DNA of 64,000 bases. It comes from G963669295 sp963669295 (lineage in GTDB: Bacteria; Bacteroidota; Bacteroidia; Flavobacteriales_D; CALLUQ01). Location of the stretch: positions 3,906,001-3,970,000 of the forward strand of contig OY769938.1 of assembly GCA_963669295.1 (NCBI GenBank). Direction: 5' to 3'. How positions within the stretch are numbered: the stretch's first letter is position 1; every line of letters starts with the position of its first letter. Positions 17,067 through 25,628 of this stretch are shown in pieces. A model generated the notes under the pieces. That model searched no databases. It saw nothing but the letters and a program-made list of their open reading frames with translations, and was not told the origin of the DNA. A program made the translations under genes and the position numbers.

Positions 17067-18134
17067 ATGGAAGGCCATTCACTTGAAGCATTAACAATCG
17101 GAATAATTACGTACGAGCGTCATCATTACCTGGAGAGGGCATTGGATTATTATGCTGCTTTTGGGGTAAATGTAGTTGTGGCGGATTCTAGCAAGGAGTA
17201 TTTTAAAAAGAAGCTGCCACAACATATCACTTATTTACATGTGCCTGAAATGGAGTATTTCCAAAAGATCAGGCATTTGCTGACCCAGGTAACCACAACG
17301 TTCATCATTTACTTGCCCGACGATGACTATGTAACTCATCAGGGGATGACAACTTGCTATCGTTACATGGAACATCATACTGAATGTGTTGTGGCAAAAG
17401 GACAAAATATAGCTTTCAGTGTTGAACAAGGCCAAATAAAATTTACACTTAAAAATTCCTATCAGTACTTGTTATGGCAAGAGCTGGGCTTTATTAAAGA
17501 GCGTTTATCAAGGGTGAAAAAAATTCTTCAACCCTATAGTCAACTGGTATACTGTTTGCATCGAACGGATGTGCTTCGAGATTTTTATTCGTTGGATTTT
17601 AGCTGGTTGAAGAGCGTAGGATTTTTTGAAAGAACACTCAACATATACATGGCAATAAGAGGTGAAGTGGCTTACTTAAATACTTTTTTTGGGGCAAGGG
17701 AAGTGGGAAATAGCAGGCAGCATGAAGGTTACAACTATTCCCTTCATCATGAAGTACTGCATTCTGAAAAAAAGGAAGATCAGGAAGAGGTAGCGGCTAT
17801 GAAACGCTTATTAACGAATGAATTGCTTCAACATGAAAATATTGCTAAAGAGGCAGCTACTAGCATTATCACCGAATCGTTAGAGGCATTTTGCCAACAT
17901 ACCATGAATCGCGATCCTAATTTACCCCGAAGCCTGGAGGAAGTAAGACAAGCCAAAAAGAGTGCTAATCATTGGAAGGCAAGGTGGATGAAACCTTATG
18001 TGGTAGGTAATGATCGTTTCGGAAGGCCTTTTGAGCATCAAAAACTACAATTCCCGGTATACGAAAAAAGATACAGGGAAGCATTGAAACGCATCTATCG
18101 TTCCATCAAGAAGTACAAACACATCTACGGTTAA
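17067..18134 (+). CDS. Glycosyltransferase, TIGR00180-type (second copy)
   Basis: A 355-residue protein paralogous to the preceding one: ALTIGIITYERHHYLERALD at the N-terminus, FIIYLPDDDYV as the metal-binding motif, then a family-specific C-terminal part. The first ATG that leaves the family N-terminus intact is at 17067; an in-frame TTG at 16998 would add 23 residues with no similarity to the paralogue. Acceptor and donor are unknown. Confidence 0.83.
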   Translation: MEGHSLEALTIGIITYERHHYLERALDYYAAFGVNVVVADSSKEYFKKKLPQHITYLHVPEMEYFQKIRHLLTQVTTTFIIYLPDDDYVTHQGMTTCYRYMEHHTECVVAKGQNIAFSVEQGQIKFTLKNSYQYLLWQELGFIKERLSRVKKILQPYSQLVYCLHRTDVLRDFYSLDFSWLKSVGFFERTLNIYMAIRGEVAYLNTFFGAREVGNSRQHEGYNYSLHHEVLHSEKKEDQEEVAAMKRLLTNELLQHENIAKEAATSIITESLEAFCQHTMNRDPNLPRSLEEVRQAKKSANHWKARWMKPYVVGNDRFGRPFEHQKLQFPVYEKRYREALKRIYRSIKKYKHIYG

Positions 18135-18136
18135 TT

Positions 18137-18262
18137 CATCATTCGAAAAGAGCATTTAAAGGAAAGATCGACCTCAACAATAAAAAAGAGTTGTATTTTG
18201 CAGGCGATGACTTTAATCATTCATTTGAAAAGTTGAAAGCGTTTAATTTGAAACAGAATGTA
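18137..18262 (+). pseudogene. C-terminal remnant of a third TIGR00180-type glycosyltransferase
   Basis: The gap after the previous gene is open in another frame and encodes a peptide with the sequence KKELYFAGDDFNHSFEKLK and then AFNLKQNV. This matches in layout the end of the glycosyltransferase at 15918 (KLYFTNHEEDQQLERVK, then TFILKHNI): LYF, an acidic stretch, E..K.F, LK and N agree at the same spacing. No start or catalytic domain is present, so it looks like the tail of a deleted paralogue, or less likely a frameshifted extension of the preceding gene. Confidence 0.6.
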
Positions 18263-18287
18263 TTAGTAAATTTAAACCGTTTCAACC

Positions 18288-19076
18288 ATGGAAAGCGTTT
18301 TGTCAAAAATAACTGTCGATAAGTCTACCGAGCAATTAGAGCAAGTACTTCAAGCTACCCTTGAAGAGTATGGCATTGCTGTAATACCTGAATATTACAA
18401 TGCGGAAGTGGTAGATCAACTCTCCACCGAGTTTCAAACAGTGCTATCGAGTACAACCAATGCTTTCATTGCACCATTTGATTATTCGATGGGCAAGGGG
18501 GCAAAAGTATTATGGCACAAGGTGGAAGAGGGACAATTGCCTGCTACCTGCAAAACCTTTGGTGATCCATTTATGAATGATATAGCTAAAACGTACTTAA
18601 AAGATGCGTTCAAGTTGAACGAGGAAATATATGTGGTGAAAGATGTGGTAGGTTCAAAACACCATGCCAACGATCTGCATTTTGATATCTCAAGGTCGTT
18701 TAAGTTTTTCATCTACCTTAAAGATACTACTTCTACTAACGGAGCATTCGATTGCGTGCCCGGTTCTCATAAAATAACTCTACAGCTACGAGAAAAGTAT
18801 GGAGCAAACTTATCTTACGAGACGCGTGAGTTGAGTAGAGATTTGCCAGTTAAAGAAGGAGATACTATTGCTATAGAAGGAAAAGCTGGAACATTGATTA
18901 TTTTTGATACCGATGTGTTTCATCGAGCAGGTACCGTTTCGGAAGGTGAACGCTGGGTAATGCGGGGGCATAATCGAATTGATAAAGACCGTATTGAGGC
19001 TTCAGCTGCTAAACCGGTAACTCCTTCGTTTGGAAGTAAAGTAAAAAACAAACTGGGTAAATTATTCAATGGGTAA
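18288..19076 (+). CDS. Phytanoyl-CoA dioxygenase (PhyH)-family protein
   Basis: A 262-residue Fe(II)/2-oxoglutarate-dependent oxygenase-like protein. The facial triad is visible as His131-x-Asp133 in DLHFDIS and His212 in VFHRAGT, with the family motif GAFDCVPGSHK between. In polysaccharide loci such enzymes may hydroxylate or oxidise a sugar or a lipid-linked precursor; the substrate is unknown. It overlaps the following cytidylyltransferase by eight bases, which places it in the acidic-sugar cassette. Confidence 0.85.
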   Translation: MESVLSKITVDKSTEQLEQVLQATLEEYGIAVIPEYYNAEVVDQLSTEFQTVLSSTTNAFIAPFDYSMGKGAKVLWHKVEEGQLPATCKTFGDPFMNDIAKTYLKDAFKLNEEIYVVKDVVGSKHHANDLHFDISRSFKFFIYLKDTTSTNGAFDCVPGSHKITLQLREKYGANLSYETRELSRDLPVKEGDTIAIEGKAGTLIIFDTDVFHRAGTVSEGERWVMRGHNRIDKDRIEASAAKPVTPSFGSKVKNKLGKLFNG

Positions 19077-19767
19077 CAAAACCGTTTGCATCATCCCTGC
19101 ACGTGGAGGGTCGAAAAGAATTCCCCGAAAGAACGTGCTGCCATTAAATGGGGTTCCCTTAATCGCTTATACCATTCGAGCTGCTAAAGAAGCTGCTGTG
19201 TTTGATGCTATCATTGTATCAACAGAAGACACGGAAATTGCAGCAGTAGCTTTAAGTGAAGGGGTACAAGTAGATGATCGGCCAGAAGAGATGGCGGGCG
19301 ACCGGGTAACGAAAGTGCAGGTGGTGAACGAATACATTCGTCGTACCGATGCAGGTAAGCATTTTGATAACGTAGTGGCCATGTTGCCTACCTGTCCGTT
19401 TCGTACAGCGGAAGACGTAAAGGATGCCTTTCAGTTGTTTGTAAAATACCCCGAAAAGAACTTTTTAATTGGAGTAGTTGAATACGATTTCCCTATACAA
19501 TTGGCATTGGAAAAGGAGGAACACCTGGTAACTATGGTGGAGGCAGAGAATTACAAAACTACTCGTAGTCAGAACATTGCTAAACGTTATCACCCTAACG
19601 GTTCTATATACATGGCTACCATTGAAGCGTTTTTAAAGCAAGGCACTTTTTTTAATGAAGAGATGCTGGCGTATGAAATGCCGGCAATTCGTTCTTATGA
19701 TATCGATTACCCATATCAATTTGAAATAGCAGAAATTATTGCTAAGAATATTGCAACACATGAATAA
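19069..19767 (+). CDS. Acylneuraminate (CMP-sugar) cytidylyltransferase, NeuA/PseF-like
   Basis: A 232-residue nucleotidyltransferase with the signature IIPARGGSKRIPRKNV at the N-terminus, typical of CMP-nonulosonate and CMP-Kdo-type synthetases. It would activate a 2-keto acid sugar with CTP. It begins a run of overlapping genes that includes two NeuB paralogues and a NeuD, which supports a nonulosonate-like product. Which acid sugar is activated cannot be told. Confidence 0.88.
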   Translation: MGNKTVCIIPARGGSKRIPRKNVLPLNGVPLIAYTIRAAKEAAVFDAIIVSTEDTEIAAVALSEGVQVDDRPEEMAGDRVTKVQVVNEYIRRTDAGKHFDNVVAMLPTCPFRTAEDVKDAFQLFVKYPEKNFLIGVVEYDFPIQLALEKEEHLVTMVEAENYKTTRSQNIAKRYHPNGSIYMATIEAFLKQGTFFNEEMLAYEMPAIRSYDIDYPYQFEIAEIIAKNIATHE

Positions 19768-20680
19768 ATACATTGATCAAGTTACTGGGCCTGTAATTCC
19801 ATTGCCTGTACCTTTTCTGGAAAATGAGGAAGTGGCTTATGAGGCACTAGGTAACTATGTGAACTTCCTGATGGAAAATGGCATTAAGAATGTCATGACT
19901 ACCGTAGGTACCAGTCGTTACAACCTCTTAACACACGAAGAATGTAAGCGCATTAATGAAACAGTAGTGCAAGCAGCGGCAGGCAGAGGGGTTACTATTG
20001 TAGCTAACCCTACCACAGGAGGTACAAAACAAGCGGTGGCATTTGCTGAACATGCTGAGCAAATTGGTGCCGATCTGTACCTGGCTTATTACCCTGAGCG
20101 TCATTATGGAGAGGAGTACATTCATCAATTCTTTCAGAAGATATCAGATGCTACCGATGTGGGAGTATTGATTCATGAAATGCCTATGCGAAATGGTAGA
20201 GGAGGTGGAACCGTACAATATTCGTTGCCATTGTTGCAACAATTGCTGGAGCTTGAAAATGTGGTGGGCTTAAAAGAAGAAGCATTGGATGCTGAATACA
20301 GCAATATACTGGTGGAGACCTTACACGACAAAGCATTGATTATTGGTGCTGGAGGAGGAATGAGCAGGTATTTGCTACGCGATCACGACAGAGGGGCAAG
20401 GGCTTACCTGGGTGGGATTGGTAATTTCTATCCCCAGTTGGAAATAGATTTTTATGAAGCTATGATAAATGGCGATAAATCAAAAGCAGCAGCCATTGTA
20501 AACAACATTGAATTGCCTTACTTCGAAAAAGTAGTGCCTATGGGATGGCACCCTTCACTAAAGGCAGCATTGGCGTTGAAAGGGCTCATGCCTGCTTACG
20601 AACGATCGCCCATGAAACAAATAGCAGGAGAAGAATTAACAACATTGGAAAAAATCTTACAAGACAACGGTTGGTTGTAA
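19760..20680 (+). CDS. DapA/NanA-family class I aldolase (dihydrodipicolinate synthase-like)
   Basis: A 306-residue TIM-barrel protein of the DHDPS/N-acetylneuraminate lyase family. Lys172 in VVGLKEE is the expected Schiff-base lysine; the pyruvate-binding loop is changed to TTVGTSRYN. I use the ATG at 19760, which overlaps the previous gene by eight bases. Placed between a CMP-sugar synthetase and NeuB genes, it probably makes or cleaves a 2-keto-3-deoxy acid rather than serving lysine synthesis. This gene is not part of the standard sialic, legionaminic or pseudaminic acid routes. Confidence 0.82.
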   Translation: MNKYIDQVTGPVIPLPVPFLENEEVAYEALGNYVNFLMENGIKNVMTTVGTSRYNLLTHEECKRINETVVQAAAGRGVTIVANPTTGGTKQAVAFAEHAEQIGADLYLAYYPERHYGEEYIHQFFQKISDATDVGVLIHEMPMRNGRGGGTVQYSLPLLQQLLELENVVGLKEEALDAEYSNILVETLHDKALIIGAGGGMSRYLLRDHDRGARAYLGGIGNFYPQLEIDFYEAMINGDKSKAAAIVNNIELPYFEKVVPMGWHPSLKAALALKGLMPAYERSPMKQIAGEELTTLEKILQDNGWL

Positions 20681-21720
20681 TGCACTTCAATACACACATT
20701 AAAACACCACGGGCTACTATTGGCAAAGGACATGCGCCATACATCATTGCTGAAATGGCATGCGCTCATGATGGCGAATTCGAAAAGGTAAAGCAAATCA
20801 TCGATGCTGCGGTGATGGCCAAAGCCAATGCAGTGCAACTGCAATTTTTTGTGGCCGATCAAACGGTTACACCTCATCATGAGGCCTACAACATTGTAAA
20901 ATCCATCGAATTTTCGGAAGCTGAGTGGATAGCGCTTTTTCAATATGCACGAGCACAATCTATTGATGTGTTTGTGTGTACCTACGATGTGCCTTCAGTA
21001 GCATTGGCAGTAAAGTTAGGAGCCGATGGCATTAAGCTGAACTCAGCCGATTTAATGAATCCGGATGTAATTGTTGCTGTTGCTGAATCAGGCATACCAT
21101 TTACCTTAGGAACGGGAGCTTCTACCATGGAGGAAGTGGGCAAAGGCCTGGAGTTGGCACGTGCACATGGGGCGCGTCATGTGGTACTAATGCATGGCGT
21201 ACAAAACTTCCCCACAAAAAATGAAGATTTAAACATTGCTCGCTTGCAGCTACTGCAGCAGCACTTTCCCAACGTGCCGGTAGGGTATGCCGACCATACT
21301 GATGGCGACGATCCTTTTGGAAAAATGATAGATCTGGTTGCTATTGGCTTGGGAGCCAATGTCATTGAAAAACACATCACCCTCGATCGTTCTGAAAAAG
21401 GCATCGACTACCAGGCAGCATTAGAACCTTCTGAGTATGCACTTTTTGTGAGTAACTTACACAAAGGTTATGAGGCTCTGGGCACAAATGAAGAACAACC
21501 CTTTACTGCCAGTGACTTGAAATATCGTAAGTTTCAAAAGAAAAGTGTGGTGGCAGCTACCGATATTGCAGTGGGGCAAATCATTTCTCGCAACAATGTT
21601 GCTTTTATACGTAATGTAGAGCCAGGAGTTGCACCTATTAACTTTGCATTGGTGGAAGGAAAAAAAGCCATAAGAGCGATCAAAAAACACGACAATATTT
21701 TAACTTCGGATGTTGAGTAA
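20680..21720 (+). CDS. Divergent NeuB-family synthase with SAF domain
   Basis: A 346-residue protein of the N-acetylneuraminate synthase family with a C-terminal SAF (antifreeze-like) domain (about 285-346). The N-terminus has IIAEMACAHDG where NeuB normally has IAEAGVNHxG. Position 53, normally Lys in VKFQ, is Gln (VQLQ), while Glu25 and Gln55 are kept; the later motif VIEKHITLDR is normal. It therefore probably still condenses a sugar with phosphoenolpyruvate but may use a different acceptor. The start overlaps the previous stop (TAATG), and a second, canonical NeuB follows. Confidence 0.87.
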   Translation: MHFNTHIKTPRATIGKGHAPYIIAEMACAHDGEFEKVKQIIDAAVMAKANAVQLQFFVADQTVTPHHEAYNIVKSIEFSEAEWIALFQYARAQSIDVFVCTYDVPSVALAVKLGADGIKLNSADLMNPDVIVAVAESGIPFTLGTGASTMEEVGKGLELARAHGARHVVLMHGVQNFPTKNEDLNIARLQLLQQHFPNVPVGYADHTDGDDPFGKMIDLVAIGLGANVIEKHITLDRSEKGIDYQAALEPSEYALFVSNLHKGYEALGTNEEQPFTASDLKYRKFQKKSVVAATDIAVGQIISRNNVAFIRNVEPGVAPINFALVEGKKAIRAIKKHDNILTSDVE

Positions 21721-21721
21721 T

Positions 21722-22768
21722 ATGCAGTTCAATTCGCACATAACCATTGGCAATTTTTCCATCGGAAAAATGCATCCCACCTACATTATTGCAGAAGCAG
21801 GCGTAAACCATGGAGGTGATATCGAGTTGGCCAAACACCTCATCGATATTGCTGTTGAGGCTGGTGCTGATGCTGTTAAGTTTCAAGCTTTTCGCACCGA
21901 AAACCTTATTTTAGAGCAAGTAGAGAAAGCACCCTACCAGCAAGAGACTACCGAGAAAACAGAGTCGCAGTACGAGATGCTGAAGAAACTGGAGCTGGCG
22001 CAGGAGCAATATACTGTATTGAAGAACTACTGTCAAAGCAAAGGCATTACCTTTCTCATTACCCCTTTTGATGAGGGCAGCTTAACAGAGTTGGAAGAGA
22101 TCGGTGTAGAGGCGTATAAAATTGCATCTACCGATACTACCAACCTGCCATTCTTAAAAAAGGTAGCCCAAACGGGTAAACCCATTATACTTTCTACTGG
22201 CATGTGTTACATGGAAGAAGTAGAAGCAGCTTTGCAGGAAATGCACCCTTACAATAAGGATGTGATTTTGCTACAGTGTACAGCTAATTATCCCATTAAA
22301 GATGAGGAAGCTAACCTTAATGTGATTCATACCTTCAAAGAAAAGTTCGACATCATTGTAGGTTATTCCGACCATTCGGTAGGGGTAGGTGCTGCACCTT
22401 ATGCAGTGCCTATGGGAGCAAGAGTAGTGGAGAAACACTTTACCAACGACAAATCAGCTGAAGGTCCCGATCATTTGGCTTCGCTTGATCCTGAAGAGTT
22501 GAAGGCTTTTGTACAACAAGTACGGAAAATAGAGCAATACCTTGGAGGATACGAAAAAATACCAACAGCCTCAGAAAGCAATACCCGCCAGTCGCTGCAA
22601 AAATGCCTTGTGGCATCGCAGGCCATTAAAGCAGGTGAGCCATTTACCGAATCAAATATAGTGGCCAAACGTACCGGAGGAAAAGGGATGTCTCCCATTA
22701 AGTACAAAGAACTGGTGGGGCAACTGGCAGATAAAGATTATGCTCCTAACGATATCATCCATGGATAA
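21722..22768 (+). CDS. neuB: N-acetylneuraminate synthase family protein (canonical NeuB)
   Basis: A 348-residue PEP-dependent sugar-acid synthase. It has the canonical IIAEAGVNHGG (Glu25), VKFQAF (Lys53, Gln55), YKIASTD and VVEKHFTND motifs and a C-terminal SAF domain with the RTGGKGMSP motif seen in nonulosonate synthases. The ATG at 21722 directly follows the previous stop; an alternative ATG at 21710 would add four residues. The presence of this normal copy suggests the divergent copy upstream has a separate role. Confidence 0.92.
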   Translation: MQFNSHITIGNFSIGKMHPTYIIAEAGVNHGGDIELAKHLIDIAVEAGADAVKFQAFRTENLILEQVEKAPYQQETTEKTESQYEMLKKLELAQEQYTVLKNYCQSKGITFLITPFDEGSLTELEEIGVEAYKIASTDTTNLPFLKKVAQTGKPIILSTGMCYMEEVEAALQEMHPYNKDVILLQCTANYPIKDEEANLNVIHTFKEKFDIIVGYSDHSVGVGAAPYAVPMGARVVEKHFTNDKSAEGPDHLASLDPEELKAFVQQVRKIEQYLGGYEKIPTASESNTRQSLQKCLVASQAIKAGEPFTESNIVAKRTGGKGMSPIKYKELVGQLADKDYAPNDIIHG

Positions 22769-23375
22769 GAAAGTCATTGTAATAGGAGCTGGTGGGCATG
22801 CCAGAGCGGCTGTGGCATTACTCGAACACAACGAATATGCTATTCAGGGCATTTACGATGATTCGTACGACGTGGAACATAAAGAAACCATCATGGGACA
22901 TGCTTTGGTTGGGAGCACCTTTGATGTGCCCAACAATGCAGCGGTATTTCTGGCGGTGGGGAACAACCATTACCGCAAGGAACTGTTGGTTAAATTGGGA
23001 GATCAAATAGTAAAAGAAAACATCATTCACCCCAGTGCTGTCATCGAAAAATCAGCCCAATTGGGGCAATTCAACCAGGTGTTGGCACGTGTATATATCA
23101 ATGCCATGGCTACTGTGGGCAACAACAATTTGCTCAATAGTGGTTGTATCGTCGAGCACGAATGCAAAGTGGGGCATCACAACCACATTTCGGTAGGTTC
23201 GGTGCTTACGGGAAGGGTAACGGTAGGCGACCAATGCTTTATAGGTGCCAACGCAGTGGTAAAGAATGGTGTAAATATTTGCAATAATGTTATAGTAGGT
23301 GCTGGCGCAGTGGTGATCAACGATATTACTGAACCGGGAACCTATGTAGGTAACCCAGTGAGAAAAGTTAAATGA
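22761..23375 (+). CDS. neuD: NeuD/PglD-type sugar acetyltransferase
   Basis: A 204-residue protein with an N-terminal nucleotide-binding-like part (KKVIVIGAGGHARAAVALLE) and a C-terminal left-handed beta-helix of hexapeptide repeats ending TEPGTYVGNPVRKV. NeuD/PglD proteins acetylate an amino or hydroxyl group of a sugar precursor with acetyl-CoA. It overlaps NeuB by eight bases; the start at 22761 keeps the GAGGHA motif at the N-terminus. It probably acetylates the amino group put on by the aminotransferase at 24222. Confidence 0.88.
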   Translation: MDKKVIVIGAGGHARAAVALLEHNEYAIQGIYDDSYDVEHKETIMGHALVGSTFDVPNNAAVFLAVGNNHYRKELLVKLGDQIVKENIIHPSAVIEKSAQLGQFNQVLARVYINAMATVGNNNLLNSGCIVEHECKVGHHNHISVGSVLTGRVTVGDQCFIGANAVVKNGVNICNNVIVGAGAVVINDITEPGTYVGNPVRKVK

Positions 23376-24229
23376 TTTACGTTTCAAGCTCATGTGTGAA
23401 AGCCGATACTATTAAAGCATCGGTATTGCAACTGCACCAACAGGGGTATACAAACATCGAATTGTCGGGGGGAACCCAACGGTATGAGGCCCTGGAAGAC
23501 GATTTGTTGGAGCTAAAAGCAAAACATAACCTCAACTATCTTTGTCACAACTACTTCCCACCGCCTCCAGAGGATTTCGTGTTAAATATCGCATCGCTGG
23601 ATGAGGAGGTGAGTGAAAAAAGCGTGAACCATATATTGGAAGCACTTGCTTTATCGAGAAAGCTAGGCGCAAAGAAGTATGCTTTTCATGCAGGCTTCCT
23701 CATCAATATTCCGGTAAGTGAAATAGGCCAACGAATACAACAACGCCCACTGTTTGATCGTGAAGAAGCCAGGGAGCAATTTTGCAACAACTACATCGAA
23801 ATAATTAACCAGACCGAGGGGGTAGAATTGTATGTAGAAAACAATGTGCTCTCGCATTCTAATTACGAAAGCTACCAACAAATCAACCCGTTTTTTATTA
23901 CCGACTTTGAAGGATTTGAGGAATTCAAAGAACTCATCGACATTAAACCGTTGATTGATGTGGCTCACCTGAAAGTGAGTGCGCAAAGTTTAGGGTTAAA
24001 TGCAGCTGCACAGTTAGATCGTTTCATTGCAGCAACAGACTACATCCATATTAGCGACAATGATGGGTTGCACGATACCAACCAAACCTTTTCGTCGAAC
24101 AGCGAATTATTTAGTTGGATGAGTAAGCACGATTATAGCGACAAAACAATTACTTTAGAGGTGTATTCAGGGCCGGAAGCGTTGCGTGAAAGCTACGAAG
24201 CCACCCAATTGTTGTTAGCACATGAATAA
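23372..24229 (+). CDS. Sugar phosphate isomerase/epimerase-like TIM barrel (AP endonuclease 2 family)
   Basis: A 285-residue protein with the family pattern of metal-dependent sugar isomerases: GYTNIELSGGTQRYE near the N-terminus, CHNYFPPP, YVENNVL, PLIDVAHLKVSA and YIHISDNDGLHDTNQTF, where Glu, Asp and His residues would bind a divalent metal. Its start overlaps the NeuD stop (ATGA) and its end overlaps the next gene by eight bases, so it belongs to the acidic-sugar cassette. It may supply an epimerised sugar to a NeuB-family enzyme; no hydrolysing NeuC-type epimerase is present. Confidence 0.83.
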   Translation: MIYVSSSCVKADTIKASVLQLHQQGYTNIELSGGTQRYEALEDDLLELKAKHNLNYLCHNYFPPPPEDFVLNIASLDEEVSEKSVNHILEALALSRKLGAKKYAFHAGFLINIPVSEIGQRIQQRPLFDREEAREQFCNNYIEIINQTEGVELYVENNVLSHSNYESYQQINPFFITDFEGFEEFKELIDIKPLIDVAHLKVSAQSLGLNAAAQLDRFIAATDYIHISDNDGLHDTNQTFSSNSELFSWMSKHDYSDKTITLEVYSGPEALRESYEATQLLLAHE

Positions 24230-25622
24230 TTCCACTTGTATTTTTAATGTAGGCATGCGCAAACTGTTGGAAGCCATTAACCATGCTCCTGCAGGCATTG
24301 CATTTATTACGGATGAAAACGAACGGCTGTGTGGTGTAGTAACCGATGGAGACTTCCGACGCATGTTGTTGGCAGGGAAATCGCTGGACGAAAGCTTGAG
24401 CAAAGAAGACTTGAACGACTACGTATATGCCATGCAAGGCGAAAAAATGGAAGATTTGCTTAGTAAAACCGATCGCAAGGTGCGGATCATTCCCATTGTG
24501 AACGACCATCATAAGATGGTCGATTATTTTCGTTACGAGCATCGGGTACACATGATGCCAGTGGCCGAACCCGATTTGCAGGGCAATGAATACAAGTACC
24601 TTTCCGATGCATTTTTATCAACCTGGATATCGAGTAGGGGAAAGTACATCGACGAGTTTGAAAATAACTTTGCTGCCTTCTGTGAAGCAAAACACGGGGT
24701 GGCAGTATCTAACGGTACTGTAGCATTGCATTTAGCCATGAAAGCCATGGACATTGGCGAGGGTGATGAGGTGATTGTACCCGACCTTACTTTTGCTGCT
24801 TCCATCAATACGGTATTGCATGCTCATGCTACTCCTGTTATTGTAGACATTAAAAAAGACAGTTGGTGCATCGACCCGGAAGCTATTGAAGCAGCCATTA
24901 CTTCACGCACTAAAGCCATCATGCCTGTGCATGTATATGGCCAGCCGTGCGATATGGATGCTATTATGGCCATTGCTAAGCAGCATAACCTGTATGTAAT
25001 TGAAGATGCTGCCGAAGCGCATGGGGCTACTTATAAAGGACAGAAAGTAGGATCGATTGGTGATGTGGCATGCTTTTCTTTTTATGGCAATAAGGTCATT
25101 ACCACTGGTGAAGGAGGGATGTGCACCACCAATTCTGATGCATTGAACGAACGCATGCGTGTTTTGCGCGATCATGGTATGAGTAAACAGCAACGCTATT
25201 GGCATGACGAAGTAGGCTTTAACTACCGCATGACCAACTTACAAGCAGCCATTGGTGTAGCACAGCTTGAACGCATTGAGGAAATATTGAAGCAACGAAA
25301 AAACGTAGAAGCCCAATATAAAGCAGTATTAAACGATGTGACAGGCATTGAATGGCAGCAAGATTTCCCTGATCGTGAGCGTACCGTTTGGTTGGTATGC
25401 GCCACGTTGAATGGTATCAACCGCGATGCTTTGTTTGATCAAATGCGTAGCCATGGGGTAGATACCCGCCCATTCTTTTTTCCATTAAGCACTATGGATA
25501 TTTACAAAGACTATGTGCACTCTTCGGGCAATAGTCATGAGGTTGCTAAAGTAGGACTCAATCTGCCTACCATTAAAAACATCGATTACGATAAAGTGTT
25601 GCAGGCCTTCAATTCCTTGTAA
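24222..25622 (+). CDS. CBS-domain pair fused to a DegT-family aminotransferase
   Basis: A 466-residue protein with two parts. Residues 1-105 form a CBS pair: LLEAINHAPAGIAFITDENE then CGVVTDGDFRRMLLAG in the first unit and KVRIIPIVNDHHKMVDYF in the second. Residues of about 110-466 are a complete PLP-dependent sugar aminotransferase with Lys291 in CFSFYGNKVITTGEGG. In nonulosonate clusters a CBS pair is usually fused to a nucleotidyltransferase (PtmE type), so this arrangement is unusual. The CBS part could sense a nucleotide or CMP-sugar and tune the reaction. It overlaps the previous gene by eight bases. Confidence 0.88.
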   Translation: MNNSTCIFNVGMRKLLEAINHAPAGIAFITDENERLCGVVTDGDFRRMLLAGKSLDESLSKEDLNDYVYAMQGEKMEDLLSKTDRKVRIIPIVNDHHKMVDYFRYEHRVHMMPVAEPDLQGNEYKYLSDAFLSTWISSRGKYIDEFENNFAAFCEAKHGVAVSNGTVALHLAMKAMDIGEGDEVIVPDLTFAASINTVLHAHATPVIVDIKKDSWCIDPEAIEAAITSRTKAIMPVHVYGQPCDMDAIMAIAKQHNLYVIEDAAEAHGATYKGQKVGSIGDVACFSFYGNKVITTGEGGMCTTNSDALNERMRVLRDHGMSKQQRYWHDEVGFNYRMTNLQAAIGVAQLERIEEILKQRKNVEAQYKAVLNDVTGIEWQQDFPDRERTVWLVCATLNGINRDALFDQMRSHGVDTRPFFFPLSTMDIYKDYVHSSGNSHEVAKVGLNLPTIKNIDYDKVLQAFNSL

Positions 25623-25628
25623 GCATTC

